Numbered from the stretch's first letter, positions 29,153 through 38,406 are shown. The stretch is DNA of 64,000 nt from Amycolatopsis camponoti (GCF_902497555.1 NZ_CABVGP010000003.1:620001-684000); one strand, 5' to 3'. Program-made: numbers and translations. Notes: generated from the sequence alone by a model not told the origin.

Positions 29153-31013
29153 CCAGCGCCAGGATCTCCCGGGCCACCGCGTCGTTCTGGCGGAAGCTCG
29201 ACGCGTTCGTCCGGGGGCGGGTGAACGCCGCCGCCGAGCGGGCGCTCGTGTGCGGGCCCACCGCGAAGCGGTGCGGGTGCGGCTGACCCGTTCCGTCGAG
29301 CAGGCGGGAGTCCGACACCCGCGTGTGGATCCGGCCCGAGGGCAGCAACGCGCCGGTGACCGGGTCCGCCACCGTCTCCTCGGCCAGCTCGCCCGTGTCG
29401 CGCAGCTGCTGGAGCAGCCCGTCCGCCGCCCGCGTGACGCTCGGGCCCGGCAGCCGCGCCTCGACCAACGTCCGCGCCGAGACCTCTCCCGGGTAGCTGG
29501 CGCCGGACGCGACGAACGCGTCGCGCTCCGCCGTCACCCGCATGTCCGCGCCGGCGAACGAAACCACGCCGGCCTGGTGCAGGGCCAGCAGCTCCTCCAG
29601 CCGGCGCGGGGGCGGCCCGCTCGCGTAGTACGAGAAGAACCCGTGGAACCAGCCGTCCATGTCGGACACCTGCGAAGACGCGGCCAACCGTCCTTTTTGG
29701 ACGAGCACCGGCAGCTGGCCGTACACCGAGAGCAACGCCATGAACGCGCCGAGGTCGGCGCTGAACGCCTGGTCCGCCCGGCGCGCGAGGTCGGCTTCGA
29801 CGTACTCCCGCAGCTCCTTGCCGAACTCCTCCGCCGAGCCGAACTCGCGGCCCGCCAGGGGCCGGTCGAGCCGGTCCAGGTCGAGGCGGTCGGCCTCGGC
29901 GGGCACCGCCCGCGCGACGAGGTCGCGCATCTCCGGCGAGTCCCACGGCAGGTCGGCGAAAGCGTCCGCGAACACGACGAAGTCCAGGTTCACGCGATCC
30001 GGGTGCCCGGTGAACAGCTCGCTGTAGTAGCCCCAGGCCAGCTCCTTCGCGATCAGCGGCCAGACGTCCGCGCGGAAGTCGAGCGCCTGCCCGGGGAGGC
30101 CGTCCATGGCGTAGGCGTCGAAGAACCTGGGCAGCCGCAACGGTTTCCCGCGTAACCGGTAGCCGATCTTCGCGTGGTACGGGACCCCGCGCCGGGAGCC
30201 GACGTGCAGCACCGGCTCGGCACCGCTCGGGTGGTAGCGCAGTCCGCCGCCCGGGAGGTCCTCGAACCGGCCGCCGCGGCCCTCGGTCAGCAGCAGCATC
30301 AGGTCGACGAACGCCAGCCCGAACCCGCGCACCAGCACGGTTTCACCCGGCGCGATGCCGGAGTAGTCGACGTCGGCGGTGTAGCCGGCCGGGTAGTAGG
30401 CGAGCCCGTGCCGCGCGGCGAACGTCACGAGCTCGCGCTCCCGTTCGTCCGGTTCCGCGTCGAGGTGCCCGACGGTGAACACGACGGCGTCCGCCGGGAC
30501 GGTCGTCCCGTCGGAGAGGCTGACGGTCCGGCCGTCGACCCCGACCGCCCGCGCGGCGTGTTCGACGACATCGATGCCGTCGGGCAGGTCGCCGAGGACC
30601 TGGCGGTAGAACCAGGTCAGGTAGGCGCTCTGCAGCCGTCGGGTCGGGAAGTCGAAGCTGTCGAGCGCGGTCAGCTCGGCGACGACGTCCGGCGGGACCT
30701 CGGCGTCGAGCTCGCCGTCACGCACCTTGCGCGCCCACTCCAGCAGCGTCGGCCCCGCGCGCACCGGGCCCGTCATCTTCACCGATTCGTCGGTGAACAT
30801 CGTGACGTCCTCCGGCATGGAGTTCATCCGCAGCAACGGCGACTGGTCGTACCGCCACACCCGGCCGGGCCCCGGCGGGAACGGGTCGATCAGGTGCACC
30901 TCGAGCCGGCGGTCGCGCAGGAGCCCGGCGTTCGCGCCGAGCCGCTCGAGGACGCCGACCCCCCGGGGTCCGGCGCCCACGACAGCGAGGGTGAACGGCG
31001 CGCGCTCGGCCAT
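29136..31013 (-). CDS. FAD/NAD(P)-binding protein of unknown substrate
   Basis: A 625-residue flavoprotein of the FAD-NAD(P)-binding family PF13454. The Rossmann motif VVGAGPRGVGVLERL lies at residues 10-24, then YDQSPLLRMNSMPEDVTMF and FPTRRLQSAYLTWFY. A second dinucleotide segment is VLVRGFGLAFVDLMLLL. The remaining half is helical, ending with THSARS-like HTSARSAAAFTRPRT, which often caps the active site. Members are found next to lantibiotic and natural-product genes, but here there is no such cluster. It starts ATG at 31013, with a 218-bp upstream region containing GC-rich hairpins. Confidence 0.85.
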   Translation of the reverse strand: MAERAPFTLAVVGAGPRGVGVLERLGANAGLLRDRRLEVHLIDPFPPGPGRVWRYDQSPLLRMNSMPEDVTMFTDESVKMTGPVRAGPTLLEWARKVRDGELDAEVPPDVVAELTALDSFDFPTRRLQSAYLTWFYRQVLGDLPDGIDVVEHAARAVGVDGRTVSLSDGTTVPADAVVFTVGHLDAEPDERERELVTFAARHGLAYYPAGYTADVDYSGIAPGETVLVRGFGLAFVDLMLLLTEGRGGRFEDLPGGGLRYHPSGAEPVLHVGSRRGVPYHAKIGYRLRGKPLRLPRFFDAYAMDGLPGQALDFRADVWPLIAKELAWGYYSELFTGHPDRVNLDFVVFADAFADLPWDSPEMRDLVARAVPAEADRLDLDRLDRPLAGREFGSAEEFGKELREYVEADLARRADQAFSADLGAFMALLSVYGQLPVLVQKGRLAASSQVSDMDGWFHGFFSYYASGPPPRRLEELLALHQAGVVSFAGADMRVTAERDAFVASGASYPGEVSARTLVEARLPGPSVTRAADGLLQQLRDTGELAEETVADPVTGALLPSGRIHTRVSDSRLLDGTGQPHPHRFAVGPHTSARSAAAFTRPRTNASSFRQNDAVAREILALVSAPS

Positions 31014-31214
31014 GAAACCGAAGCTACGCGGCGGTCCGGGCCCGGGACGTCCTTCCCATACTCCGGAATTCCGGGAATAAAACCAAACACTCCGGTTCGC
31101 GGCGCCGAATCCCCGGGGCACCACGGCGAGAGGAGCGGAATTGTCCGAAGTCCCACCAGGCGCCCGGGCCTTACCACCCGCTTTGCGGGGGTCCGGGCGG
31201 CGGAGCCCCCGGCC

Positions 31215-31231
31215 GCGGGGCGGAGCCCCGC
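31215..31231. terminator. GC-rich hairpin abutting a small gene
   Basis: GCGGGGC-GGA-GCCCCGC forms a 7-bp stem and ends exactly one base before the ATG at 31232. A larger run of GC-rich inverted repeats precedes it from about 31190. It may be an intergenic repeat element common in these genomes; it casts doubt on the start of the gene it abuts. Confidence 0.5.
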
Positions 31232-31555
31232 ATGTCACGGCAGCACTGCCGCGACGGCGAAGACTTGGCCGCTGAGATAGGCCCGCCGCACCGCGTCCAC
31301 ACCGCGCAGGACGTGGTCGGCACCCTGCTCAGGGGCAACTGGGCGATTTTCGCGCACGAATGGGCCGACCCCGACGGGATCGACCCGAAGCACTGGCGAG
31401 ACGTCGTCGAAGCCGCGTCGGAGGCGGCCGGGGTCGACGTCGAGTTCGTCGTGATCCCGCGCCGGTCCCTGACCGTCGTGTTCAACCGGGCGGCGCCGCC
31501 CACCTTCGAGCAGGTCCGCGCGTCGATCGAGGTGATCGAGAAGCACCGGGCCTGA
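31232..31555 (+). CDS. Small conserved-looking hypothetical protein
   Basis: A 107-residue frame. Residues after about 24 look like a compact alpha/beta protein: VVGTLLRGNWAIFAHEW, a DPKHWRDVVEAASEAAGV helix, VEFVVIPRRSLTVVFNRA strands and a final helix TFEQVRASIEVIEKHR. No family is recognised. The ATG at 31232 directly follows a hairpin and has no ribosome-binding site, so translation probably starts further in, perhaps at a GTG near residue 28. It precedes the SsuD-like gene by 82 bp on the same strand. Confidence 0.6.
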   Translation: MSRQHCRDGEDLAAEIGPPHRVHTAQDVVGTLLRGNWAIFAHEWADPDGIDPKHWRDVVEAASEAAGVDVEFVVIPRRSLTVVFNRAAPPTFEQVRASIEVIEKHRA

Positions 31556-31636
31556 GTTCCACCCTGCGGACTCCGTTGCCGTCCTCCGCGCGCCAGGCGT
31601 AGCCCTGGAAGCAGCGACGCGAGAGAAGGTGACGGA

Positions 31637-32782
31637 ATGCCGGTGGAGTTCCTGGGCATCGGAGGCACGCACGACGGGTCGGAGACGCACGCACGCTCGG
31701 GCGGGGTGTTCGACAAGGAGTACACGCTGCGCCTCGCCCGCGCGCACGAGGACTTCGGCTGGGACCGGGTGCTGTTCGCCTACGGTTCCGGTTCGCCGGA
31801 CCCCGCGCAGGCGGCCGCGTACGTCGCCACGAAGCTCGACAAACTGCAGATCCTGCTCGCGCACCGCCCGAACGTCTCGTACCCGACGTTCGCGGCGAAG
31901 ACGTTCGCGTCGCTCGACCAGATCTCCGACGGCCGCCTGACGGTGCACTTCATCACCGGCGGCAACGACCACGAGCAGCAACGCGAAGGCGACTTCCTCA
32001 CGAAGGACGAGCGCTACGCGCGCACGCGCGAAGCCATCCAGATCATCAAGAAGGCGTGGACGTCGGACGAGCCCTTCGACTTCGAGGGCGAGCACTACCG
32101 CTTCAACGACTACGTCAGCGACATCAAGCCCGTGCAGAAACCCCGGCCGGGCGTCTCCTTCGGCGGCTCGTCGCCCGCCGCGTACGCCGCCGGCGGCGCC
32201 GAAGCGGACATCTACTGCCTCTGGGGCGAGCCGCTGGCTCAGACCGCGGAGCAGATCGAGTCGGTGAAGGCGGCGGCGCTGGCGGCCGGCCGCACGGACG
32301 TGCCGCGGATCCAGGTCGCGTTCCGGCCGATCATCGCGCCGACCGAGGAGCTGGCCTGGGAAAAGGCGTACGCGACAGTCGGGGCGATCAAGGACCGGAC
32401 GAAGGGCGGGCAGCCGCTGACCCGGCGGCACAAGCTCACCGAGCCCGAGAACACCGGCTCCCAGCGGCTGCTGGCGCTGGCGGCGCAGGGCGAACGCTTC
32501 GACCGCGCGCTGTGGACCCCGACGGCGGCCGCGACGGGCGGCGCGGGCAACTCGAACGCGCTGGTCGGCACGCCGGAGACGGTCGCGCAGGCGCTGCTGG
32601 ACTACTACGACCTGGGCGTCGAGATCCTGTCGGCGCGCGGCTACGACATGCTCGGCGACACGATCGACTTCGGCCGGTACGTCATCCCGATCGTCCGGGA
32701 AGAGGTCGCCAAGCGGGACGCCGCACGCGCTTCCGGCGTCACGCGGGCGCCCGCGGAGGACGCCCTCGCCGTAGACGGCTGA
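31637..32782 (+). CDS. LLM-class flavin monooxygenase, SsuD-like
   Basis: A 381-residue luciferase-like TIM-barrel monooxygenase. It opens MPVEFLGIGGTHDGSE and carries the alkanesulfonate-monooxygenase features LLAHRPNVSYPTFAAKT, DGRLTVHFITGGNDHEQQREGD and YFRFND-like HYRFNDYVSDIKP. SsuD enzymes use reduced FMN and oxygen to release sulfite from alkanesulfonates. No flavin reductase (SsuE) or sulfonate transporter is adjacent, so the exact substrate is open. The ATG follows GAGAGAAGGTGACGG. A strong terminator follows the stop. Confidence 0.88.
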   Translation: MPVEFLGIGGTHDGSETHARSGGVFDKEYTLRLARAHEDFGWDRVLFAYGSGSPDPAQAAAYVATKLDKLQILLAHRPNVSYPTFAAKTFASLDQISDGRLTVHFITGGNDHEQQREGDFLTKDERYARTREAIQIIKKAWTSDEPFDFEGEHYRFNDYVSDIKPVQKPRPGVSFGGSSPAAYAAGGAEADIYCLWGEPLAQTAEQIESVKAAALAAGRTDVPRIQVAFRPIIAPTEELAWEKAYATVGAIKDRTKGGQPLTRRHKLTEPENTGSQRLLALAAQGERFDRALWTPTAAATGGAGNSNALVGTPETVAQALLDYYDLGVEILSARGYDMLGDTIDFGRYVIPIVREEVAKRDAARASGVTRAPAEDALAVDG

Positions 32783-33099
32783 CCTGCGTTTCCCCCCAGT
32801 AGCCACCTCGCGAACGCGAGGTGGCTACTTTTGCCTCTGGCCCTCCGGCCATCGGGTACGGAATGATCCATTGGTGACTCCTGGGCGACCGGCCAGACAC
32901 TGCGGGCTATCGTCTGACCCGTTCAGGAAAGCTCCGTGACACCTTGGATACCGGCGAAAGAACCTAGAGATTTACCAACCGTCACGGGACACTGGCTGAG
33001 GTAACTCACGTACCGTGACTGCCTCATGACCGATCGCCCTTTTTGTCACCTGCGGTCATGCGAAGGGCACGGTCTGCACAAGAGGTCGGGAGAAAGCGC
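32783..33099. other. Intergenic region between SsuD-like and MFS genes
   Basis: A 317-bp gap. It holds the terminator at 32798-32829 and the promoter region of the MFS gene (AT-rich segment around 32960-32985, ribosome-binding GGGAG at 33089-33093). I see no RNA gene, riboswitch fold I can name, or reading frame worth calling. Confidence 0.6.
32798..32829 (+). terminator. Rho-independent terminator after SsuD-like gene
   Basis: AGTAGCCACCTCGCG and CGCGAGGTGGCTACT are exact reverse complements around AA, followed by TTT. It lies 15 bases after the stop of the monooxygenase gene. Confidence 0.88.
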
Positions 33100-34359
33100 A
33101 TGGCAGCTCCGCGGGATCGCGTCACGTTCCGCGAGGTGTTCGGGATCGCCGAGTTCCGCGCGCTGTGGTTCGGGGAACTGCTGTCGATCGCCGGGGACCA
33201 GCTCGCCAGGGTCGCCCTGTCCATCCTGGTGTTCACCGGGACCAACTCCGCCACGCTGACCGGCCTCACGTACGCGCTGACCTACGCTCCCTCGCTGCTG
33301 GGCGGCGTCTTCCTGACCGGGTTCGCCGACCGCTTCCCGCGCCGCAGCGTGATGGTGCTCGTCGACCTCGTGCGCGCCGCCCTGATCCTGCTCGTCGCCA
33401 TCCCCGGGGTGCCGTTCTGGCTGATGTGCGTGCTGGTCGGCGGGGTGTCCCTGGTCAACCCGCCGTTCAAGGCGTCCCAGCTAGCGCTGCTGCCCCAGGT
33501 GCTCGAAGGCGACCGGTTCGTCGTCGGGATGGGCATCCGCAGCATGACCGTGCAGAGCGCGCAGCTGCTCGGGTTCGCCGGCGGCGGCGCGCTGCTGATC
33601 GCCCTCGACCCGCACGTGGCCCTGGCCATCGACGCCGCCACCTTCGTGCTCTCGGCCCTGTTCATCCGCCTCGGCGTCCAGGCCCGGCCGGCCGCGGCGA
33701 CCGGCGAGCAGCGCAAGTCCTTCTTCGCGACGCTCGGCGGCGGCAGCCGGACGGCGTTCGCGAGCTCGCCGCTGCGCACCCTGGTGCTGTTCACCTGGCT
33801 GATGGGGCTGCTGCCGGTCTACGAAGGCATCGCCGCGCCGTACGTGTCGGCGGCGGGCGGCGGCCCCGAAGCGATCGGCCTGCTGCTCGCGGCCGACCCG
33901 ATCGGCAGCGTCATCGCGACGTTCGCCTACACGCGCTGGGTCCCCGCCCGGGTCCGCCCGAAGCTGATCGGGCCGCTCTCCGGGTTGTGCGCCGTCCCGC
34001 TCGTGCTCTGCTTCCTCAACCCCGGGCCGATCGCGTCGATCGTCCTGTTCATCGTGTCCGGCGGGCTCGGCACCGTCTGCCTGCTGCAGGCGACCGCGTC
34101 ACTGACGCTGGCCGTGCCCGACGCGCAGCGCGCGCAGGTGATGGGCCTGTCCAACACCGGCCTGACCACGATGATGGGCGTCAGCCCGCTGATCGGGGGC
34201 GTGCTCGCGGATCAGCTGAGTCCACACGGCACCGTCGGGATCTTCGGCATCGCCGGGATCGTGCTCACCCTGCCGCTGGCGGCGCTGTGGGCACGATCGT
34301 TATCGGGCGAGCCCGGACGATGGCACGACAAAGAAGCCGCACGCGCCGAACATGCTTGA
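33100..34359 (+). CDS. MFS exporter, enterobactin/macrolide efflux type
   Basis: A 419-residue 12-helix transporter. The ATG at 33100 has a GGGAG site 7 bases upstream; an earlier in-frame ATG at 33043 would add 19 residues. The opening FREVFGIAEFRALWFGELLSIAGDQLARVAL and motif FADRFPRRSVM place it with the MFS_3 group of exporters such as EntS and macrolide pumps. It ends in a short charged tail. There is no adjacent regulator. Substrate is unknown; an efflux direction is inferred from the family. Confidence 0.87.
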   Translation: MAAPRDRVTFREVFGIAEFRALWFGELLSIAGDQLARVALSILVFTGTNSATLTGLTYALTYAPSLLGGVFLTGFADRFPRRSVMVLVDLVRAALILLVAIPGVPFWLMCVLVGGVSLVNPPFKASQLALLPQVLEGDRFVVGMGIRSMTVQSAQLLGFAGGGALLIALDPHVALAIDAATFVLSALFIRLGVQARPAAATGEQRKSFFATLGGGSRTAFASSPLRTLVLFTWLMGLLPVYEGIAAPYVSAAGGGPEAIGLLLAADPIGSVIATFAYTRWVPARVRPKLIGPLSGLCAVPLVLCFLNPGPIASIVLFIVSGGLGTVCLLQATASLTLAVPDAQRAQVMGLSNTGLTTMMGVSPLIGGVLADQLSPHGTVGIFGIAGIVLTLPLAALWARSLSGEPGRWHDKEAARAEHA

Positions 34360-34563
34360 CATGCCCCGCGCGTGGGCCTGACCTGCGCGACCTTGCGGTG
34401 CGCTGTGCGGTCACTGATCTTTGCCGCGCATCGCTGGCCACCTCTCGTTCCGGTGTCAAAGAAAAAGTACACACCGAAAGCCCTTGTGGACAGCTGGCAA
34501 ACGGTCTGAAACTGTCCGTGAGTAGATTGTCACTGATCACCTGCGCAAGGGGCTGGGGGAAAA

Positions 34564-35844
34564 ATGGTCACATCGGGGGAACGGTCTGGACAAGCCTCGG
34601 TTCGTGGTGTTGCGGCCTGGGCGCTGTGGTCCAGGCCACGCGCTTGGGTCGCGGTCACGCTCACCGCGATCACCGTCATGCTTGCCTGGACCGCCGCTGC
34701 CGCTCTGTCGATTCCGGTCACGCTCGCGAACGTGGGGACGTTCGCGCTGCTCACCGGCCTCGCGGTGGCTCAGACCGAAGTCAGCAGGCGCATCGAGCGC
34801 CAGCGCCGGATCCTGAGCAACGGGCCGCACGTCAACATGACGTCGGTCTGGCTGCTGCCCGCCGGGCTGCTCGTGCCGCCACAGCTCGTCGCCGTGCTGG
34901 GCACCGTTCTGTACGTCTACCTCGCGTTCCGCAGCTGGTCCGGGTTCCGGCCCGGTGAGTTCCACCGCGTCGCGGCCAACGCGACGACGATGATCCTCTC
35001 CGGCTTCGCCGCCGGCCTCGTCGCGGAAGCGCTCCACGGCCACGGCATGACCGCCGTCGCGCTCGCGGCCATCGCCTTCTTCACCACGAACACCGCCCTG
35101 ACCGGGCTCGGCCTGTACCTCGCCGCACCGGAGAAGGCGAGCGTCGAAGGCTGTCTGGGGAACATGGACGACAACCTGCTGGAGCTGGCCACCCTGTGCG
35201 TCGGCGGCCTGCTCGTCATGGTGCTGACGACCGAGCCGCTGCTGTCCTTGCTGGTCATCCTGCCGCTGTACGTGCTCCAGCGGTCCGTGCTGATCAAGCG
35301 GCTCGAGGAGCTCGCCACCACCGACCAGAAGACGCAGCTGCTCAACGCCACCACCTGGCAGGACGGCGCGCAGCGGGAGATCTCGCGCGCGGCGCGGGAC
35401 AACGGCAGCTTCGGCGCCATGATGATCGACCTCGACCACTTCAAGCGGATCAACGACACCTACGGGCACCTCGCGGGCGACGACGTGCTCAAGGCGGTGG
35501 CCGCCGTGGTCAAGCAGGAGACCCGGGCGCACGACCTGGTCGGCCGCTTCGGCGGCGAGGAGTTCGTCGCGCTGTTGCCTTCGACGTCCAAAGCGGACGC
35601 GATCGTCACGGCGGAACGGATCCGGCAACGGGTCAGCGAGCTGATCATCAGTACGAAGACCAACGAAGGCGCCGCCGTCGCCATCGAACGGCAGACGGCG
35701 TCCATCGGCGTCGCCGCCTACCCGCTCGACGGGTCGTCGATCGAGGAAGTGATGGCGTCCGCCGACGCGGCCGTGTACGCGGCCAAGCACGGCGGGCGGA
35801 ACCGGGTGGTGGGGTCCGCCGAAGTGGCTTTGGCCGCGGCTTAG
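34564..35844 (+). CDS. Membrane-bound diguanylate cyclase
   Basis: A 426-residue GGDEF protein that should make cyclic di-GMP from two GTP. The N-terminal 250 residues contain about six membrane helices (MLAWTAAAALSI, LLPAGLLVPPQLVAVLG and others) with no recognised sensor domain. The GGDEF domain has DLDHFKRINDTYGH near 288, the catalytic motif GGEEF at 330-334 and the allosteric inhibition site RxxD (R321-A-H-D324) exactly five residues before. It is therefore expected to be active and product-inhibited. No EAL partner lies nearby. It may control development, as c-di-GMP does in Streptomyces. Confidence 0.93.
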   Translation: MVTSGERSGQASVRGVAAWALWSRPRAWVAVTLTAITVMLAWTAAAALSIPVTLANVGTFALLTGLAVAQTEVSRRIERQRRILSNGPHVNMTSVWLLPAGLLVPPQLVAVLGTVLYVYLAFRSWSGFRPGEFHRVAANATTMILSGFAAGLVAEALHGHGMTAVALAAIAFFTTNTALTGLGLYLAAPEKASVEGCLGNMDDNLLELATLCVGGLLVMVLTTEPLLSLLVILPLYVLQRSVLIKRLEELATTDQKTQLLNATTWQDGAQREISRAARDNGSFGAMMIDLDHFKRINDTYGHLAGDDVLKAVAAVVKQETRAHDLVGRFGGEEFVALLPSTSKADAIVTAERIRQRVSELIISTKTNEGAAVAIERQTASIGVAAYPLDGSSIEEVMASADAAVYAAKHGGRNRVVGSAEVALAAA

Positions 35845-35953
35845 CTGTGCTGATGGTTACCAATCCGACCACAGTCACGGCCGAATGACTTCGTAGCAAC
35901 AGTTGCTTGCCGCGGGGAGGTCGGCCTGCTTTCGGCCGGATTGGTAACTGGCC

Positions 35954-36598
35954 TTACCGCAGCCGGTCGATGACGTCGCTCGCCTTCGTCTGGAGGCGAG
36001 CGACTCCGCCGACCGTGAACTCGGTGAGCAGGTCGATCAGGGCGTCCTGGTCCGGCGGCTCACCGTCCCAGGTCGCCTGGACCAGTGACTCCGTCATCGC
36101 GAAGAAGAGCGTGACGAGCGCGCGGTCGGCGCGGCCGGAGTCGATGCCGTGCGCGGCCCACCGCTTGCGGCTCGCGTCGGCGTAGACGACGGCCAGCCTC
36201 TCCCTCAACCGGGTGAGAGCGGGGTCGCCCGCGCGCTCGGCCGCGCGGAGCACGCCGTACGCCTCGGGGCTGTCGGCGACGAAGGTGACCATGTTGGCGT
36301 AGTTGGCGCGCGCCCAGGCCCGCAGCCCGGGCTGCGGGTCGGCGACCGACGGGCCCGCGATGGCGGCGAACGCCTGTTCCTCCGTCACCGCCACGACCTC
36401 GGAGAACAGCGTCGCGCGGTCGCCGAACTGCTCGTAGACGGCTTGGCGGGAGACGCCGGCTTCGCGCGCGATCTGCTCGATCGTCGCGCCCTGCATCCCG
36501 TGCTGCGCGACGACCCGCGCCGCCGCGTGCAGCACGCGGGCGCGCTGCTCCCCGACCGGGAGCTTGCGCGGCCGCCCGCGCGGAGCCGGGCTTGACAT
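35954..36598 (-). CDS. TetR-family repressor
   Basis: A 214-residue regulator. The ATG at 36598 (MSSPAPRGRPRKLP) is chosen; upstream in-frame sequence is the intergenic operator region. The N-terminal helix-turn-helix is RVLHAAARVVAQHGMQGATIEQIAREAGVSRQAVYEQFGDRATL in style, with the YEQFGDR recognition-helix end typical of TetR. The C-terminal domain is helical and ligand-binding. It diverges from a secreted lipase gene and probably controls it and itself through an inverted repeat in the shared 88-bp gap. Confidence 0.9.
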   Translation of the reverse strand: MSSPAPRGRPRKLPVGEQRARVLHAAARVVAQHGMQGATIEQIAREAGVSRQAVYEQFGDRATLFSEVVAVTEEQAFAAIAGPSVADPQPGLRAWARANYANMVTFVADSPEAYGVLRAAERAGDPALTRLRERLAVVYADASRKRWAAHGIDSGRADRALVTLFFAMTESLVQATWDGEPPDQDALIDLLTEFTVGGVARLQTKASDVIDRLR

Positions 36599-36628
36599 TG
36601 TGGTCCACCTCACGTGATTCTTTTTCCG

Positions 36629-36650
36629 ACACCTCTGTCTAAAAAGGTGT
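36629..36650. promoter_or_regulatory. Inverted repeat between TetR and lipase genes
   Basis: ACACCT and AGGTGT are separated by 10 bases in the 88-bp divergent promoter region. The size and location fit a TetR-type operator controlling both genes. Confidence 0.5.
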
Positions 36651-36686
36651 TCCCCGCGCACTAGTCCTGCTCAACGAGGAGCAAGC

Positions 36687-37910
36687 ATGCGTATCTTCTC
36701 TCGCCGCGCCCTCTCCGCGGCGGTCGCCACGGTTTCCGTTCTGGCCCTGGCCGCTCTCGGCCCGCCGCAGGCCTCCGCGGCGTCGTTCTACGACCCCCCT
36801 TCACCCCTGCCGGACGGCGGCAACGGCGACGTCATCCGGCACGAGACCTCGACCTTCTACCTCGACCCGGTCAAGCTGACCAAGGCCGACGCGGGTGTCC
36901 AGCGGATCATGTACCGCAGCACCGACACCCACGGCTCGCCGATCGCGGTCACCGGCACGGTGCTGACCCCGCGCTCGGCCTGGCACGGCGCCGGCGTGCG
37001 CCCGATCGTCTCCTACGCCGTCGGCACGCAGGGCGAGGGCGATGACTGCGCCCCGTCGAAAGCGCTTGCCGCCGGCTTCGAGTACGAAGGGCCGTTCATC
37101 GCCGGACTGCTGGCGCGGGGCTACGGCGTCGTCGTGACCGACTACGAGGGACTCGGCACGCCGGGCGACCACACCTACGTCAACCGCGCGTCGGAAGGAC
37201 ACGCGGTGCTCGACGCGATCCGCGCGGCGCAGCGGCTGCCCGAGGCGGGCCTCCCGGACGACGGCCCGGTCGCGATCGCGGGTTACTCCCAGGGCGGCGG
37301 CGCCTCGGCCGCGGCGGCGGAACTGCAGCCGTCCTACGCGCCCGAGTTGAAGCTGAAGGGCGCGTACGCGGGCGCGGTGCCGGCAGACCTGGCTTCGGTG
37401 GCGAAGAACCTCGACGGCCACTACGCGGTCGGCTTCCTCGGGTTCGCGCTGGTGAGCATGAACTACGCGTACCCCGAGCTGGACATCCCGGCCCTGCTCA
37501 ACGCGCGCGGCAAGCAGCTGTTCGAGCAGGTCCGGACCGAGTGCACGGTGGAGGCGATCGCCGCGCACGCGTTCACGCAGTCGTCGACGCTGACGAACGA
37601 CGGCCGCTCGCTCGTCGCGTACCTCGGTGAGGAGCCGTACGCGTCACGGGTGGCGGAGCAGAAGATCGGGACGCTGAAGCCGGCGGCGCCGGTGCTGATC
37701 GTCCACAGCGCACTCGACGACATCGTGCCCTACGCGCAGGACCGCGACCTGGGCCGGACGTGGTGCGGCAAGGGCGTGAAGGTGCAGTTCAACACGTCAC
37801 TGGTGCCCACGCACGTGCTCACCGCGGTGCGGGCGTTCCCGGAGGCGTTCGCGTGGCTGGAGGCGCGCTTCGCCGGCCTCCCGGCGTTCTCCAACTGCGG
37901 GCTGTTCTGA
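36687..37910 (+). CDS. Secreted lipase, CalA/LIP family
   Basis: A 407-residue exported alpha/beta-hydrolase. The signal peptide (MRIFSRRALSAAVATVSVL) is cut near ASA-A. The nucleophile elbow is GYSQG with S201, the acid lies in HSALDDIVPY and the His in PTHVLTA, completing the triad. The N-terminal STFYLDP, MYRSTDTHGSPIAVTGTVL and GEGDDCAPS match PF03583, the Candida antarctica lipase A-like family found widely in actinobacteria. It likely cleaves triglycerides or long-chain esters outside the cell. It is probably repressed by the divergent TetR gene. Confidence 0.9.
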   Translation: MRIFSRRALSAAVATVSVLALAALGPPQASAASFYDPPSPLPDGGNGDVIRHETSTFYLDPVKLTKADAGVQRIMYRSTDTHGSPIAVTGTVLTPRSAWHGAGVRPIVSYAVGTQGEGDDCAPSKALAAGFEYEGPFIAGLLARGYGVVVTDYEGLGTPGDHTYVNRASEGHAVLDAIRAAQRLPEAGLPDDGPVAIAGYSQGGGASAAAAELQPSYAPELKLKGAYAGAVPADLASVAKNLDGHYAVGFLGFALVSMNYAYPELDIPALLNARGKQLFEQVRTECTVEAIAAHAFTQSSTLTNDGRSLVAYLGEEPYASRVAEQKIGTLKPAAPVLIVHSALDDIVPYAQDRDLGRTWCGKGVKVQFNTSLVPTHVLTAVRAFPEAFAWLEARFAGLPAFSNCGLF

Positions 37911-37925
37911 GGTCTGCCGCAGCTC

Positions 37926-37973
37926 GGTCGTGAGTGAGAAACAGGGTTAGAACACTGTTTCCCACTCACGACC
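37926..37973. terminator. Palindrome, copy 2, between convergent genes
   Basis: Arms 37926-37948 and 37951-37973 pair at 21 of 23 positions. It shares the sequence of the element at 14231-14282 (core GGTCGTGAGTGAGAAACAG) and again lies between two convergent stops (37910 and 37980), consistent with a bidirectional terminator family. Confidence 0.78.
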
Positions 37974-37979
37974 GGTGGG

Positions 37980-38399
37980 TCACTTCAGGCCGGTGGCTTC
38001 CGCGGCGGCGGGGTCGGAGTCGGCGAGGAACGTCCGGCAGCGGTCGTACTCCTCGGTCTCGCCGATCTTCCCGGCGGCCTTGCCCAGCACGGCGAGGGCG
38101 CGCAGGAACCCCTGGTTCGGGCGGTGCGCCCACGGGACTGGGCCGAAGCCCTTCCAGCCGGCGCGGCGCAGCTGGTCGAGACCGCGGTGGTAGCCGGTGC
38201 GCGCGTACGCGTACGCGGCGACGGTCTCACCCGCGTCGAAGGCCTTCTCGGCCAGCGAAGCCCACGCCTCGCTGTAGTCGGGGTGTTCGGCGGCGACCGC
38301 GGCCGGGTCAGTCCCGGCGTCGAGCGCGGCCTGGGCGGCGGTGTGCTCGGGCAGCAGCGTCGGCTCGGGGCCGAGCAGGTTGTGCGTCATGCCGCCCAT
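37980..38399 (-). CDS. DUF3151 protein (Rv0360c-like)
   Basis: A 139-residue cytosolic protein of the DUF3151 family, nearly universal in actinobacteria and of unknown function. Recognisable segments are NLLGPEPTLLPEH, EHPDYSEAWASLAEKAF, GYHRGLDQLRRAGWKGFGPVPW and RPNQGFLRALAVLGKAAG. A TPR-like helical fold is likely. The start ATG at 38399 has GAGGG 4 bases upstream; the ATG at 38390 (MTHNLL) is an alternative. In Mycobacterium this gene lies close to fba, as here (2 kb away), which argues for inherited gene order. Confidence 0.85.
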   Translation of the reverse strand: MGGMTHNLLGPEPTLLPEHTAAQAALDAGTDPAAVAAEHPDYSEAWASLAEKAFDAGETVAAYAYARTGYHRGLDQLRRAGWKGFGPVPWAHRPNQGFLRALAVLGKAAGKIGETEEYDRCRTFLADSDPAAAEATGLK

Positions 38400-38406
38400 T
38401 CTGCCC

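Noticed and set aside
28046..31013. A natural-product gene cluster around the glycosyltransferase and FAD protein
   Set aside because: No synthase, carrier protein or tailoring set is present; genes face different directions.
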